Origin: Gossypium raimondii
Lineage: Eukaryota; Streptophyta; Magnoliopsida; Malvales; Malvaceae
Direction: 5' to 3'
Assembly (NCBI RefSeq): GCF_025698545.1
Contig: NC_068573.1
Coordinates: 5,523,001 to 5,587,000, forward strand
Length of the DNA stretch: 64,000 bases
In this document: piece by piece, positions 33,571-46,629 of the stretch
Layout of the letters: each line of letters starts with the position of its first letter
Position numbering within the stretch: position 1 is the stretch's first letter
Notes under the pieces: generated by a model
Told to the model about the DNA's origin: nothing
Database searches by the model: none
Seen by the model: the letters and a program-made list of their open reading frames with translations, nothing else
Program-made: the position numbers and the translations under genes

Positions 33571-34787
33571 ACTTAACATGTTCTTAAAATTTTACATTAT
33601 TGTATTATATATATTTCATTTTCATAAGATATAACTTAATAATATATTATAAGCTAACAAATAGAGATGGGTTAGACCCAATTTGGGCTTTAAATGTTGG
33701 AGGCCCATATTGTAATGGATCTAATATTTTTATCCAAACCTTTTAAATATTGAGAGGATAGTCTCATCTTTGGATAAGTCAAATAAATTTGAATATATTA
33801 ATAATAATTAAATTAATACAAATTTTGATGCAATTCAAAAATTATATCATATTTAAATAATTCAATTTATTCTCCTTCCTAAAAGGAGCAAATAATCAAT
33901 TTATGTTCATACCAACCAATAAACAAAATCTTTAAGAGTGATAACCAATGATGAGAATTACCCAAAAGGAGCTTTTATTTTTTCACATGTCAAAAAGTTG
34001 GATGATTACTCATTATTTGCTGTTATTAAAGGTAATAATAATTTTAAAATCAAACCCCAAAAAGTTTAAAGATTATGACAGCTGAGGATCCCAAGCCCAC
34101 TCTTTTATTCATTTACTAATATAATCTATTCATGCTTCACGCAAAGTTGATTATTCGTTTCTATAAAATTTTAATTCTTTCAAAAATTTATAATTTTATT
34201 TTTATCCTTTACCATTAAATATCTAACTTACAATTGTACCCAAAATATTTTCTTTCCATTTAACAATGGCTACCATAATTAAACACATAATTAAAAGTGT
34301 GAAATGTGTCACTAGTTGGAGATTTGAGAGTGATCATTCTTTTCATTTCAGGAGGACTTGCCTCATTATTATTACTATTTTTGTACTTTCATCAATATGT
34401 TTTATTTTCCTTTTCCTTCCCCAAATTTTGGTTTTGGTTATGGTTCAATAAACCCTAAAATTAAGTTTTGTTAAGAAAGAACATTTAGGACTTATTTGTA
34501 AAAAAAAATTATTTGGGTTGAAGGTAAGCTTGAATTGGACAAAATGAAGCTAAGGTATTTGTATTTTAAAATTAATTTGTTTTAATAAAATGATAATTTG
34601 ACTTTAGTAAAATTTAAAAATTAACAATTTTGCCATAATAGAGTAATAGTAAACTCTTTATTTGCACCTCAAGATTCAAACCTTATTGTTATCGTTCCTT
34701 GTTAGAAAATTGTGGAGTTTTAAGACCATGGAATGAATTTATAAACCATTAAAATTGCCTTCGCACAATAAAATTAGAGTTAATTGT
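33571..34787. other. AT-rich intergenic, no gene seen
   Basis: Only short ORFs. The plus ORF 34266-34451 encodes a hydrophobic peptide without recognisable family and lacks promoter or splice support. Confidence 0.45.
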
Positions 34788-35274
34788 ACCATACATCTTC
34801 AAGTCATTTTAAATTGATCTCTAAGCTTCAAAATATTTTAATTACATCCTTAAATTATTGATGTTATACCAATCAGTCCTTCAATTATTAAAACCTCCAA
34901 AATGACATGTAAAATCTTATGTGACATAAAATAAAACGAAAATATTAATAAAAAGTAAAAACATTACCACATAACTTTCAAAAGTAAATCTGAAAAAGAG
35001 AGTGTGAGCGATAAAAACTCTTTTAAAAGCTTTGAAAATCCCGAAACTAAAATTTTACAACATCCATACAATATTCTTTTTCTTTAAACATTTCACTTTA
35101 AACTATACCACATAAAATTTGACATCTCATTTAACAGTTAAATTAATAATTTTAGAAATGAAAGAGCATTATTGATATAACATTGATAGTTTAAGAATGT
35201 AATCAAAACGCTTTAAAATTTGGGATCAATTTAGTATAAAATTTATAATTTAAGGATGTATTGTGAAATTAACT
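34788..35274. mobile_element. Inverted-repeat DNA element with GAGTTAATT ends
   Basis: From the left, GAGTTAATTGTACCATACAT and 'ttaattacatccttaaatta' are mirrored from the right end as GAGTTAATTTCACAATACAT and 'tgattacattcttaaact'. Arms are about 150 bp. AAAATTA flanks both ends, compatible with a decayed 8-9 bp target duplication. Non-coding; probably Mutator-like. Confidence 0.7.
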
Positions 35275-36790
35275 CAAAAATTATGGAAATTTTGTAAACC
35301 CACATAATTAGTCATCATCATAATTAGTTGGAAACTTGGGATTATTGCTAAGCAAATGAGATATTCATCTATTTTATTTTATGCAAAGTTATGGCTAAAT
35401 ACACTCTACCAAGACACACAAATATGGTCCATAAGCTTTTAGGTAATTTATTTAAATAATAATAAATAAATATGAAGCTTTTAGACCATAAGTAGTTTAG
35501 ACCACTTGACTCCTGAAATTAATGTGGACCATTACAGCATTACTTTCTTTCTGCTGTATATAATATGCCATTCCTAGCTTCAAGCTTTGCCTTTATATTT
35601 CTTTTAATATTTTATTATGAATCCATGATTTTATAATGAAATTTATTTGTACCTATCATCAATACCCCCATTTTTAGTTACACTTAGCATGTGTGGCATA
35701 TAGATTGTTGAGTTTTTCTAAATACATATATTTGTGATTTAAAAGGTGAATTTTTTTAATTATATTTAGTGATTAAACCAATTTTTATGCTTTACCAAAT
35801 AAATTCATTGGAATTTTATTGGATAAAATCATTCATTAATGTTCAAAACTCATAATCCAATCGATCAAAATCACTTTATGGGTAATAGAATTTTACATTT
35901 TATTATACATGAGTTTTATTTAAATTTATTTTAATTTAAGTTCGAATATATTTCAATTATTAATCATCTGTTTTACATTGTAATGATTGATAGTGATGAT
36001 TCTTTTATCTTTGATTGATTAACATTTTTGTAGGGTTAGATACAACATATTGATCCAAGCCATAAACTACAATATTTGATGATAAAACTTAAAACCTCTA
36101 ATTATTTGAAGAAAAGCATTCCACATGCTAACATAAGTACAAATTGTTATTAAAAAAAACATAAACTAGGACCAAATTTCTCACCAAAATGGATCTAATG
36201 TTCCCAAAAGAGCCTACAATACAACCACAAGCAACTTTATTTCATTGATAAGCCCTTATGCCTCCCAAACAAACATGGGTTTGTTTCTATAATATCTTTA
36301 ATAATACTAAAACCCTTTTTAACCCTAAGTTTGGAGCCACTGAAGGGCCAAAGGAAACATACCAATTGCCTGTCACAACACGACTGATGCCCCACATGTT
36401 AATTCATTTTGTAAAGTACATCATTTATATGCAATAACGCATATTGGGTGGAGTCATAACATTGTCAATGTATTTAAAGAAAATTAAAATATTAGACAAT
36501 AACAAAGCATTGATAATATATGTTATATATATTTATATGTAAGTCGGGTTAAGATGCTTGACTTATACATGTTAACTACTTAGATAAGAACTCAAAATAT
36601 ATTAGAGACCAAATTAACAACAAATCATATGACAATTTGATGGGTTAGTTTAAGGTTTATTATATAACAAGACAATAAATAAAACAGGTTTATCATATAG
36701 CAACAAAATTATACTACTTAAGGATTAGTTTAGGCTTTGTTTGATACTATCATTTCTTTATGAATTCAAGAAGTTGATAGTTTTTTAAGG
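35275..36790. other. Intergenic, no gene seen
   Basis: AT-rich except for 36,160-36,420, which is less biased but has no recognised product. No RNA gene or repeat boundary found. Confidence 0.45.
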
Positions 36791-37087
36791 TTTAATGCAC
36801 AGTTGATAGTTTTTACTCATTTCGGTCCCTAACATTATTAAATGTTTTCAGTTTAGTCCTTAATGTTATCAGATGCTCTAGGTTCAATCCTTCAGATGTT
36901 AAAAATTGACTAAGTCAAGTCAAACATATGTTACCATGTGTTAAACAATGACATCATCATTTAAAAAACCTTAGAAATCTTTTAAAACTTACAAAAAAAA
37001 TAAAAAAATTATTTAAAAGTAAAAAGAATTATTAAAAATAGAAAAATTGTAAATTTACAAAAAATATATATATATATATAAAAATTG

Positions 37088-38283
37088 GCTTAAGGGTAAA
37101 AAGCCTTTGAACTTTTTCAAGAAAAGCAATTAAGTCTCTCTCTTTTTTTCACTTAATTTGGTACTTGAACTTCCAAAATGTATAAAAAATGCTCTTTGAC
37201 CTAACTTTAACAATCAAACCATTGACTGTTAAAGTTAACAGCATTCGGTTCTTTTTCCAATTAAAGTCATCACGTATCACAATACGGTATGACAAGTGGA
37301 GAAAAATGATTAAATAAATAAAAGTTACAAAAAAAATATTAAAAATTATAGAAAATATTTAAATTTTATTAAAAATATAAAAAAAATTTATAAAAATCAC
37401 AAATTTTAAAAAAATCATAAAATTTTATAAAAATGTAAAAATTATAAAATATATAGTAATATATAAAAATTATAATTTTTAATAAAATAGTAAAAATATT
37501 GTAAAAAATTATAAAATCAAGCAGAGGAAAGAACTATACTAGTGAATGAATTAATAAAAGCCGATGAAGTTTTTTGCACCGAAACTGCTATGGGAGTTGC
37601 TTTTATCGGGAGTGTTACATACATACATATTCACTATAAATCATTACAAACATTGACAAGGAAGTAGTACAAGGAATCAAATAGTGTATACTATGGTGTG
37701 ACAAAATGCAGCAATAGCTACAAGGACGCCCACTTTTTCTAATATTTCTAAAGTTGGGGTAGAAATTGGTTTGATAAACAAAGCCAGCAATAAAAGATTG
37801 AATATAAGGAGGAGGAGAAAGGTAAGCAAAACCAATGAAACATTGAGTTGATTATGATCAGCTTGCTGGGAATATTGGAGAGACACGATAATAGGATACG
37901 ATAATTTTTATAATTTCTTTTACGACTGTATAAAGTTTTATAATTTTTTTCTATATTTTTATATATTTTATATTTTTTCTATTTTTTAATAACTTTTATA
38001 ACTTTTATATATTTTTATTAAAATTTAATAATTCTTATAAACTTTTATTAATAATTATTTATTATTATTTTTTGCCCATGTTACGCCGTGGTTGTGACAC
38101 GTGATAGCTTTAACTGAAAAAAATTAGAGATAGTTAACTTTAACGTCAACAATTAAAGTTAACAGTCAAATGGTCTTTTTGATTCATTTTGGCAATTTAA
38201 GTACCCAATTGAGTGGGTAAAAGAAACAAAGGTTTAATTTCCTTTTTTGAAGAAGTTTGAGGATTTTTTACACCTTTAAACCT
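37088..38283. mobile_element. Inner long-arm inverted-repeat element carrying a small ORF
   Basis: The left arm (TTAAGGGTAAAAAGCCTTTG..., 'caattaagtctc', 'tggtacttgaacttccaaaa', 'actgttaaagttaac', 'catcacgtatcacaa') is mirrored from 38,283 leftward (TTTAAAGGTGTAAAAAATCC..., 'gaaattaaacct', 'gggtacttaaattgccaaaa', 'gttaaagttaac', 'tatcacgtgtcacaa'). Arms extend several hundred bp and grade into A/T-rich DNA. The non-repeated centre (about 37,530-37,900) holds the 69-codon ORF. Mutator-like with cargo (Pack-MULE-like) is the best guess. Confidence 0.7.
37677..37886 (-). CDS. Unrecognised 69-residue membrane protein ORF inside a DNA element
   Basis: A minus-strand ORF from ATG at 37886 to TGA-side end at 37677. 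A polar N-terminus (MSLQYSQQADHNQ) is followed by two hydrophobic segments, residues about 17-39 (VLLTFLLLLIFNLLLLALFI) and 47-67 (VGVLVAIAAFCHTIVY), separated by KPISTPTLEILEK. It could sit in a membrane as a hairpin. I cannot name a family. Its position exactly between the two inverted arms suggests captured host sequence. No promoter was identified; it may be a pseudogene. Confidence 0.35.
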   Translation of the reverse strand: MSLQYSQQADHNQLNVSLVLLTFLLLLIFNLLLLALFIKPISTPTLEILEKVGVLVAIAAFCHTIVYTI

Positions 38284-38587
38284 AAAAATTTACTAAAATT
38301 AACTAGAATTTAAAAACCTATTAAAAACTTTAATATTTTTAAAATTCTAAAATCATATTTCCTAGAGCTTGAATATGAAATAGTTGTCCCTTGAAAAGAT
38401 ATCACCTAAGATAAATTTTAATATATTATTTTTAAATATTTTATTGTAATTTTTTTTATTTGTTCATGTTTTAAAATTTTTTAAAGTTTTTTAAATGATG
38501 ACGTCACAATGCTAATCATCATGAGACACATGGCAATGTATGATTGGCTAATATCCCCGCATTAATTTTTAACGTCTAGAAGTCTAA

Positions 38588-39158
38588 GGCTTCCTTTGGA
38601 TCATCAATTAACACCAATATGATCAAATATTAAGGAATTATGCCTTTTTACTGGAGTTTTTGGGTGTTTGGAACACCAATGATGAGGCAGGTTTAGAAAG
38701 CCTTACCTCACTAAAGCTCCAATGAAAAAAAAAGCAACCCCAGTCAAACTGGTTTTTTTTTTTATTACAATTTTAACCTTTTATCTAATGCATGTTTGTA
38801 TTGCTGATTTTTTTTAAATAGTAGTTACATATATTAACATTATAAAATTAATATTAATTAATTAAAAATAAACATATTTTATTAAATGAATTAATAATTT
38901 CACATATTTTTAATAATTTTGTAAAAGTAAAATAATTTAAAAAAACTTCTAATATATATAATTTTTAATCTAATATCTTTAATAGTCATTTTTTATTCTT
39001 ATCTCATCGCCACAATTACGTTGAAATCCAAACACATACCTCACTATTGTTTCTAATATCACACAATATCCAATCTCACCACTACAATAACTAATCTCAC
39101 CGCCACTGCTGTTTTTAATTTAGCCGGAAGTAAACACACCGTCCATCCAAACTAAGCC
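38588..39158. mobile_element. Tourist-like MITE (PIF/Harbinger), TSD TAA
   Basis: The element starts GGCTTCCTTTGGATCATC and ends CCATCCAAACTAAGCC, giving imperfect inverted ends of the GGCYTNNTTTGGAT type. TAA is present directly on both sides (38585-38587 and 39159-39161), the PIF/Harbinger target duplication. The centre is AT-rich without a transposase. Confidence 0.75.
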
Positions 39159-39264
39159 TAAATTGAGAATGTCTGATAATATTAAAGGCTGAAGTGAGCC
39201 AAAAAGAATTTTAAGGACTAAAATAAAAAGAATGATATAGTTGAAGAACTAAATGTGCATTAAA

Positions 39265-39754
39265 ATTGTTTTATTACAAAAGATATTGTAAATGTTGGGA
39301 TTTAAGTGGGGTTAAACCAAACCCTACAATTATACGAAATTTGAAGCAAAAGAGACTTTTGAAGCCGAAAACTTTATGAAATCAATAATAGAAAGGGAAA
39401 CTTAAACCTTTAGACTGTTGACTGAATTATTTATTTATTATCAGCAAAACAAATATAATATATACAACTTTGAAACAGAGATTACCTGTTTAACCCACAA
39501 AGCAAGTAAAGGGATTATGATTAAGACAGGTGTTAATTACAGTCTGGTCATGTGAGTTTAAATAATAAAAACACTACCATGGGATTGCCTGTCTTTGTTA
39601 ATACAAGGTGGCCCATGTTTGACCCCTTTCTTCAAACCACCTGGTTCAGGGCTTCACTCTAACAATGGGCTTCAAACAGCCAAGCCTGGTTCTGCTCTGC
39701 TCTAACCCAACAAAGCAAGCTACCAATATCTATAGTACATATATTGTAATTTTT
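39265..39754. other. Intergenic, no gene seen
   Basis: 39,480-39,720 is less AT-rich than its flanks but encodes no recognisable product. I considered an RNA gene and found no support. Confidence 0.45.
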
Positions 39755-40465
39755 GGATTAATCATAAATTTGACCACTAATGTTTATATGTTTTATCAAA
39801 ATGGTCTTTTTTAACTATCAACTTTTGTTTTTTTTTCAAACAGCTTTTTCTAATTGATTTAGTAGAAGTACCGTTAAAAAAGTTAACGGGATAATGTGAA
39901 ATTTCATATGTAGAATTTTTAATGAGATGTAATTTATTACTTAGGTAACCCAATAAGATAATTACATGTGAAAATAATAAAATAAATAAATCATACATGA
40001 AGTTAAAAATAACTCTTAATTTAAATAAAATAAATGTAATTATCTAAAAAGTTTCAAAATGAATGCACACATTCAATATTTTCGGTTTGATTTGTTAATT
40101 ATCTTTTGAAACCTCTCGGTAAACAAACGTATGCATTCATTTTGAAACTTTTTTAGATAATTAAGTTTATTTTTCTAAATTAAGAGTTATTTTTTAACTT
40201 TATGAATCATTTATTTTATTATTTTCCACATGTAATTATTTTATTGTGCTATCTAAGTAATAAATTACATCTCATTAAAATATTCCACATATGAAATTTC
40301 ACATCGTCCGTTAACTTTTTAACGTTACTTTCATCAAATTTGTTAAAAAGCAATTTGAAAAAAAAAACAAAGTTTGATAGCCAAAAAGGCTCAAAAATAC
40401 AATTAGGGCTATTTTGACAAAACATGTAAATGTTAGTGGCCAAATATGATATAAATGTGTAATTA
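39755..40465. mobile_element. Large foldback element, arms about 300 bp
   Basis: The left arm (39,755-40,060: 'tgaccactaatgtttatatg', 'ttaacgggataatgtgaaat', 'gagatgtaatttattactta', 'ataattacatgtg') and the right arm (40,120-40,465) are reverse complements with modest divergence, enclosing a loop of about 60 bp. The two ORFs read from it (39777-39998, 40249-40443, both minus) are products of the arms. A transcript would form a long double-stranded RNA. Confidence 0.85.
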
Positions 40466-41000
40466 CAAATAAGTACACCCAGATTTAATTACTGAATGAT
40501 TTTCCAAACACATAAATATTTTTAATAAAAATATAAATTAAACAAAAATTTAATATACATATATATGTTATACCCCTTCGCATGAAAGACATGTGTCAAG
40601 CTCAAAAGGTATCGTTAACTCTACATATTGACATTCGAAGCACAATCTTCCGACCCACTTCAAACAAAACTTACCACCTGTGTTCATACGAGAACATTAT
40701 TTTAATGTGAACATGCTTTCAAGAAAATAAGAAGTCTATTTAGACTTAATTATATCATGTTGATAAAATCTCATAATAAGTGTCTATGATTATTCATTAC
40801 GCGCTTTAACGGGATTAATACTTATCTAGTTAATATCATACCAACGGACAATGAAATTTTTTCTTATAAATACATTGAAAAACTATGGAAAAGAGATCGA
40901 TCCTTTTTGTACTCTATAATTACTCTAAGCATTTATCTTTTCAATCGGTCATGCAGGTAAATTTTAATTTATTTCTCCTTCCATCAATATATATAAATGA
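40466..41000 (+). repeat. Possible LTR remnant starting TGTTATACCCC
   Basis: TGTTATACCCCTTCGCATG at about 40,567 looks like a plant LTR start. A TATA box (CTTATAAATAC, about 40,863) is followed by a R-like region to about 40,960. The 3' border and a duplication were not found. Confidence 0.35.
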
Positions 41001-42556
41001 CTGACTGATGTTGAGATACTGATAACAAAATTTTAATATCCGAATTTAAAAATAAATTACAAACAAAATGATTTGATTTTGATTAAGAAAAAAAAGGTAG
41101 CTAAATGATTAATGGATTAAGCAATGGATGTGACTTTGAAGCACGATTTCTGAGAATATATTTGGAGGGTTTCACTTTTGAGCCAAACAAGATAGTGATG
41201 GAGAGTTGGATTTTCATCTGTGCATTACATATACACACACACACATAAAAAGAGGATCTAAATTAAGATCCTTACGTATTTGATTTAGCCACCTTACCTA
41301 CTTTCCTCTCACACTGCCAGTTTTTCCTACTCTAGTTATCATTTTGCTTTCATTCTTAAAAGGATCCATCTCCCCTATCCTTAAATTTCTTTTACAAGTT
41401 TTTTTTTTTTGAAGATTTTTTTATAGAAAATGTTTTAGAAGAAATTATACTCTGAATCTCGTATGTTGATCTGATAGTCAGGATAATCATCGTTCTAGAT
41501 GTGGTCTAAACTCGAATCGTATTAGTCGTGCTATTGTTAGAGTTTTATCCCCTTCTTATAAGTCACAAAAGAAAAAAAAGACTCCACTCCCAAAAATAAG
41601 GAAATTAAGCTTAACCAACTCAATTAATTCAAGTTTTCATTGAATTGAATGATTCACGATGCTAAATTTATGGTGGTAAGTTTGGGACCGTTTAAAATTT
41701 TAAATTCTTTTTCTCTTAAAATTTTAGTATATTTTGGTTATTTTATTATGTTTTGATTTGTTTCGGTTAATATATGATAATTTTAATATCGGTTATTAGG
41801 GGTGTATTTAGGGAAGTGGGCAATGGTCTTGTCTCTCCCCAAACAAAAAATTGTTATTTCAGTCTCCTCATAAATACTAAAATTATAAATTAATATATGG
41901 TGAAATTACACTTTGATCCTAAAATCATTTTGATCCCTTAAAATGATGAAATTTAAATTAATAAATACTAAAATTATGTTTTGACCTCTCAAATGTTTAT
42001 AATTAATTTTGGCTTCTCCTAAAAAAATTTTAGATTTGCCTTTGCTGAGTACAAAATTTCAATATTTTTAACAAATTTTTAATATTTTTTGTCTTATCAT
42101 TTTATTTTTAATTATAATAAAATATAATCATTAAATTAAGTTATTTAATTTAAATAATAATTTTAAAATTTATATTTAAAAATTCAAAATTTATATTTAT
42201 ATAATAAAAACATATTTGTTATGCATGTAATTGAGGTATATAAGGGTGAAGTCAAAAATATTTTTAAGAATTGAAGTTTAATTAAAAAAATTGAAAGGTA
42301 AAAGTGTAAATTTTTCTGTATTAACTTATATTTTCACTATTTATGAGGTTAAATAGCAATTTTTTCATTTTGAAAGGAACTAAGGCCCTACCTACTCCTC
42401 GCTTCTATAATATATTTGCATGCATATTAAAATGTATTTTATTAAAATTTAGAAATGAAACTATAAATATATATTAATGAGTGTAATTACCAAAATAAAA
42501 TTATATATCCATCGGTACAATAGTGATAACCTTTGGCTAAAATTCTATTTTATCCG
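41001..42556. other. Intergenic, with MITE-like debris
   Basis: A short (AC)n run lies at about 41,231-41,244. Phrases typical of a common plant MITE ('tttagggaagtgggcaatgg' at 41,808 and 'aactaaggccctacctactc' at 42,378) suggest the two ends of one decayed element of about 600 bp, similar to the fragment at 61,000-61,220. No gene. Confidence 0.4.
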
Positions 42557-42720
42557 TTGATTAAGTTTTAACTCGATTGATATGGGCATTGTTATTAATG
42601 ATATAGGAAGGCGTAAGTTTGAGTGTGTTGAAATGTATTATACTCCTATTTATGAATTAAGAAAAACTATATGTAATTTTAGGTATTATCTCGTATTAAA
42701 TCCAAATTTAATTTAGTTGA
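42557..42720 (+). mobile_element. tRNA-derived SINE-like element
   Basis: An A-box-like word, TAACTCGATTGATATGG (42569-42585), is followed about 30 bp later by a B-box-like word, AAGTTTGAGTGTG (42615-42627), then 'ctcctatttatgaatta' and 'ggtattatctcgtatt'. This is the order of a plant tRNA-derived SINE. Related fragments occur at 27,731-27,808, 33,430-33,570 and 56,640-56,755. Confidence 0.6.
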
Positions 42721-44747
42721 AAAGAATGTAGGTTTGACTGGGAAACCCACTTATGAAGACTAAATTATGGCGTAGTATGTTACCAAATTGATTTCTTCTC
42801 AATCATCTATATAGAAAAATTGTTGTTGCATTGCTAGTCATTATCATCACACATGTTTTTTTTATTTTATTTATCTAATATATTTTCATTATTAATTATC
42901 ACATTAATTTCTTCTCATAAGGATATTGCATTTCCCAGGCTATGTTCTTTTAGCCAAAAACAAAATTAATAAAAGTAATCATTATTGGGAACATAAAACT
43001 TTTTCACACATGAAAATGGTGTAGCAGACAACAGAATGAGAAACTAACTGTTGGAATAATTAGGAATTTCAATTCATTATCGGGATTAAATTATAATTTT
43101 ATCATTTTATGAAGAAAAAAGTAAGGTGCTATCGGGTTTTTGTCGTTAAGATTAAGAGAGAGTATTTATCGTTGTTTTTTATTAAATTAATTTAATCAAC
43201 CATAATTTACAAAAAGAATCAATATAACTAAAACTACTTTTAAGTCAGTTTATTGGACTAAGTTATTAGGACTGTATAATTGGAAAATATTAAAATAAGT
43301 CAATCTTTTAGTCGGATCAATTTAAAAATTTTAAAATCGATGATTGACTGAAATAACTAATAAAATCGAACCCAGAACTAAAAAACCGCTCAACTCATTA
43401 ACTTAGTTATTTTGTATTTGTTTTAATCGAAAATTGCTCTTCTCCAATTAATATAATTGAGCATCGCCATCCAAAACATTTTTATAATCGAATTGGTTAA
43501 ACCATCAATTTTAATCGGTGAGATCAATTCGACTAGGCAATTCCCATAGTGTAATTGAAGTCGGAAAATAAATTCACTGTCATACGATTGACAGTTAAAG
43601 GTACTAACAATTCGACAAGTAAAATTGTAAAAAAAATGGAAAATTGAAATTATTTTACCAATATTGGAATCCTTTTACATAAAATAAATGTAAAAATAGT
43701 AATTTTGTTTCCTGGATTGAATTTGGAATAATTTTAGAAAATAGGCAAAACAGAAGCATTATTGATACAAGAATGGACCTAGCAATTTATTATGAACATC
43801 CAATTTTATATATAAATAATCTTCAAGGTATTGCTCAGAATTAATGATGGCTGACTTGATTGTGAACCGTTGGACTTTCTGCAAAACTACTGTTTTCCCT
43901 TTGAATTTGCTTGTTCGGATGTTAAAAGTGATGTTGTATGATTTTTTTTTTAATTTTCTATAATTTGGTTTTTTTATAAAATGTCGTGAATTTATAAATC
44001 AAAATTCAACCGTTTAATTAATTTAGAACTAAAGTATATTTTTCTACTTGTTGATAAGTACTAATTCATTATATCGATCGTCGAATCATTATTTGGAGTT
44101 TATTAACATAATTTTTTTAAAAAATTAATAATCTGCAACTTAAATAAAATGTTTGAAAAATATATTTCAAGCTTGTATTTATTTATTTTGAACTATCAAT
44201 TATTACAAAGAAACTTTCTATATCCTACCTTCATTTATATTTATATTTTAGAAAAATGGTTCATTATTGAATCAAATGCTCTAATTTATTTATATATTTT
44301 TGAAAAATATTTGAAATTTTATTAACTGGGTGCTAATTATTAACTTGTTTAGTGGACAATTTGTTTGATTTTTGGAAATAAGAGGTTAGTTCCTTGAGAA
44401 TAGTTTTTTTTTGTAAAAAACTTAAAATTTTGAATTTAGGTCACTAGGTACATATAGTCACATGCATGACACTTAGTATTCGAATTCCAACATTCATAAT
44501 TTTCCGAATTTTAACACTAATAAAAATATAAAATTATCGAAATAATATAATTCGAAAAATCATAAATTAGATTGGAAAAAATAAAGAGATGATGAGCCTT
44601 AATGCTAAAATCTAAGACTTGGGTCACAAAATCTAGTTGATACCACATTGAAATAAATACCCCAAGTAGCAAACAAACAAAATACCATAGGACAAAATGT
44701 ACTGTTTAAAAAAAACAAAAAAATATATGTCTGAAAATCCTCAGAAC

Positions 44748-44784
<37 letters not shown>

Positions 44785-46299
44785 AAGAGGCTGCCATTGA
44801 CACATGCAAAATGTCAGTGAATGAAAGAGCTTCTCTGCAAATTTTATCACAAAGTCTTCTTTTTTCAATGAAATTCAGAAATCACAAGACAAAAAGCTTT
44901 ACACAGATAACCAGAAAAAAGAAGAAAAAAAGCAAAAGAGAAATAACAGTGATGATTATAGATTACATAATGTGTGTTTTTTTAAAGAAAAGCAAAGGAC
45001 CAATAAAATTCTTACAACTTTGTATGAACTGTTAGAAAGTGTAAAATTTGTCTTAGATATCAAGTTTTCCTTAGTTTTTAATATATTAATATTATTTTTA
45101 ATAGTAATTTAATTATGAAAAATTATAAAATGATTACGAAATTATTTAATTTTGTCTTTTCTGTTCATTAACGGTGGTAGTTTTAAATTTAACATAATAG
45201 CAATTTTAACCTTCTATATTTATACATTATGTCAATTTAATCTTAATCCTAAAAGATCTAATTCTCAATATTTATATATTGTGTAATTTATTTATTTATT
45301 TTTTTTGTAATTTTTCTTTTCTTTTGATCTTTTCACCTAAAAACTGAAAAATAAAATTATCAACTAAATTTGATTGAAATATACAAAAAAAGAAACATTC
45401 AAAATCTAAAATAGTAATTTTCATATTTTTCTCGTTAATTTAAAATTAGGCCTCAATATAAAAAACTAAAATTGCAAAAAGAAAAATAATGTGCAAATGT
45501 TGAGGGTTAATCAAAACTAAATTAGCATAATTTATAAATGTCGAGAGTTAAAGTTATTATCCTATCAATTTCAAAAGTTACTGTTCTTAGCCTAGTAATA
45601 AAATTGAATAATTAAATCCGTCATATATATTTAAAAAATTGATCATATGACTTGATTTTATTAATGCCTAAAAAATTAAATTTTAGGATTTAGGACATTT
45701 TGGCAAAATGGCATCTTTTGTTACATTTATTGTTGAATCCTCAATTATTATTTTGATTTAAATTCCTCAACATAATTTGTCGATTTTTCTATTGAAATAG
45801 TAAAACCCAATGGTAATTTAATATATTCTATTAGAGGTTTAAACTATTAATATCATATTAATTAACTTTTTTCAATTTAAATATATTAAAACGGTAATCA
45901 AATTGTAAATATGCATATACAAATTCATAGGACATATATTAAAACATATAATTAAATCTGTGTAAATACTGACTCAAATATGCATAGAAGATGATATGTT
46001 AAAAAAATAAAATAGCTCCGGTAGATTTTATTTGCACCCTATGTTTTTAATTAATACATCAGATTTAACTTGTGTGGTTTAAATACACTTCATTTCATAT
46101 ATAAATATACACCTAACATTTAAATTGACAACGACGTTAAGTGTGAAATAACTATAAGTGCTTTTATCTGTTTTATGATTAAATTTTAATTTTATTCAGA
46201 TGAGGTAAATATTTGTTGAGAAGTACCAATAAATGGGTTATATTTAGACTAAATATGAATACGGAAAAAAATCACTTGAATAGCTTAATCTTAAAAGTA
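42721..46299. other. Long AT-rich intergenic stretch, no gene seen
   Basis: About 3.6 kb with only short low-complexity ORFs (for example 44605-44868 minus and 44811-45035 plus, neither with a recognisable family). A TA microsatellite lies at 44752-44779. Nothing here supports a gene or RNA. Confidence 0.5.
44752..44779. repeat. (AT)n microsatellite
   Basis: An uninterrupted AT run of about 28 bases in the intergenic stretch. Confidence 0.9.
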
Positions 46300-46500
46300 A
46301 GATTAAATTTTATTCCTCTATTAAAAAATGATAAATTACTCAGTATATGTTGGATTAAAGAGTAAACCGATCATTTCTACTTTTAAAGCTAACATAGTTA
46401 ACGAAATAACTAGATAATTACATATGGTATGTAATATGTACATCATGCTAAGACTGATTTTTAAAAGTAAAAAAATTAATTTTCTCAATTTATTATATAT
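46300..46500. mobile_element. MITE, family X, right-truncated, upstream of ABCB19
   Basis: It begins AGATTAAATTTTATTCCTC, homologous to the AGATTACATTTTGCCCCCTC end of the 53220 copy. It contains 'ggattaaagagtaaaccgat' and 'catatggtatgtaatatgta' in the family order. It stops in a TA run (46,495-46,510), about 130-160 bp before the TATA candidates of the ABCB19 gene. Confidence 0.65.
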
Positions 46501-46629
46501 ATATATATATGAGGAATAATTTATTTATTTTGATAAAACTTGATATTTAATGAAATTAAAACAAAATATTGATTTAAAAAATGCAAGAGGTTTGACCAAT
46601 AGTCTAACACATGCAGTCTCTACCCTTCT

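Larger units (their letters stand above)
36791..39264. mobile_element. Outer inverted-repeat DNA element hosting two nested elements
   Basis: The left terminus TTTAATGCACAGTTGATAG at 36791 is mirrored at 39264 (reverse complement TTTAATGCACATTTAGTTC). Deeper in, 'ccatgtgt' plus 'gacatcatcatttaaaaaac' (left, about 36,934-36,971) pairs with 'gacgtcatcatttaaaaaac' on the reverse of about 38,484-38,503. Host sequence is 36791-37087 and 38284-39264, except that 38588-39158 is a Tourist insertion and 37088-38283 another inverted-repeat element. Confidence 0.7.

Noticed and set aside
39600..39720. Possible microRNA precursor near 'agccaagcctggttctgctc'
   Set aside because: The word only loosely resembles known plant miRNA families and I found no matching arm nearby.
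44605..45035. Minus 87-codon and plus 74-codon ORFs around the TA repeat
   Set aside because: Low-complexity sequence crossing a microsatellite, with no recognisable domain, promoter or splice signal.
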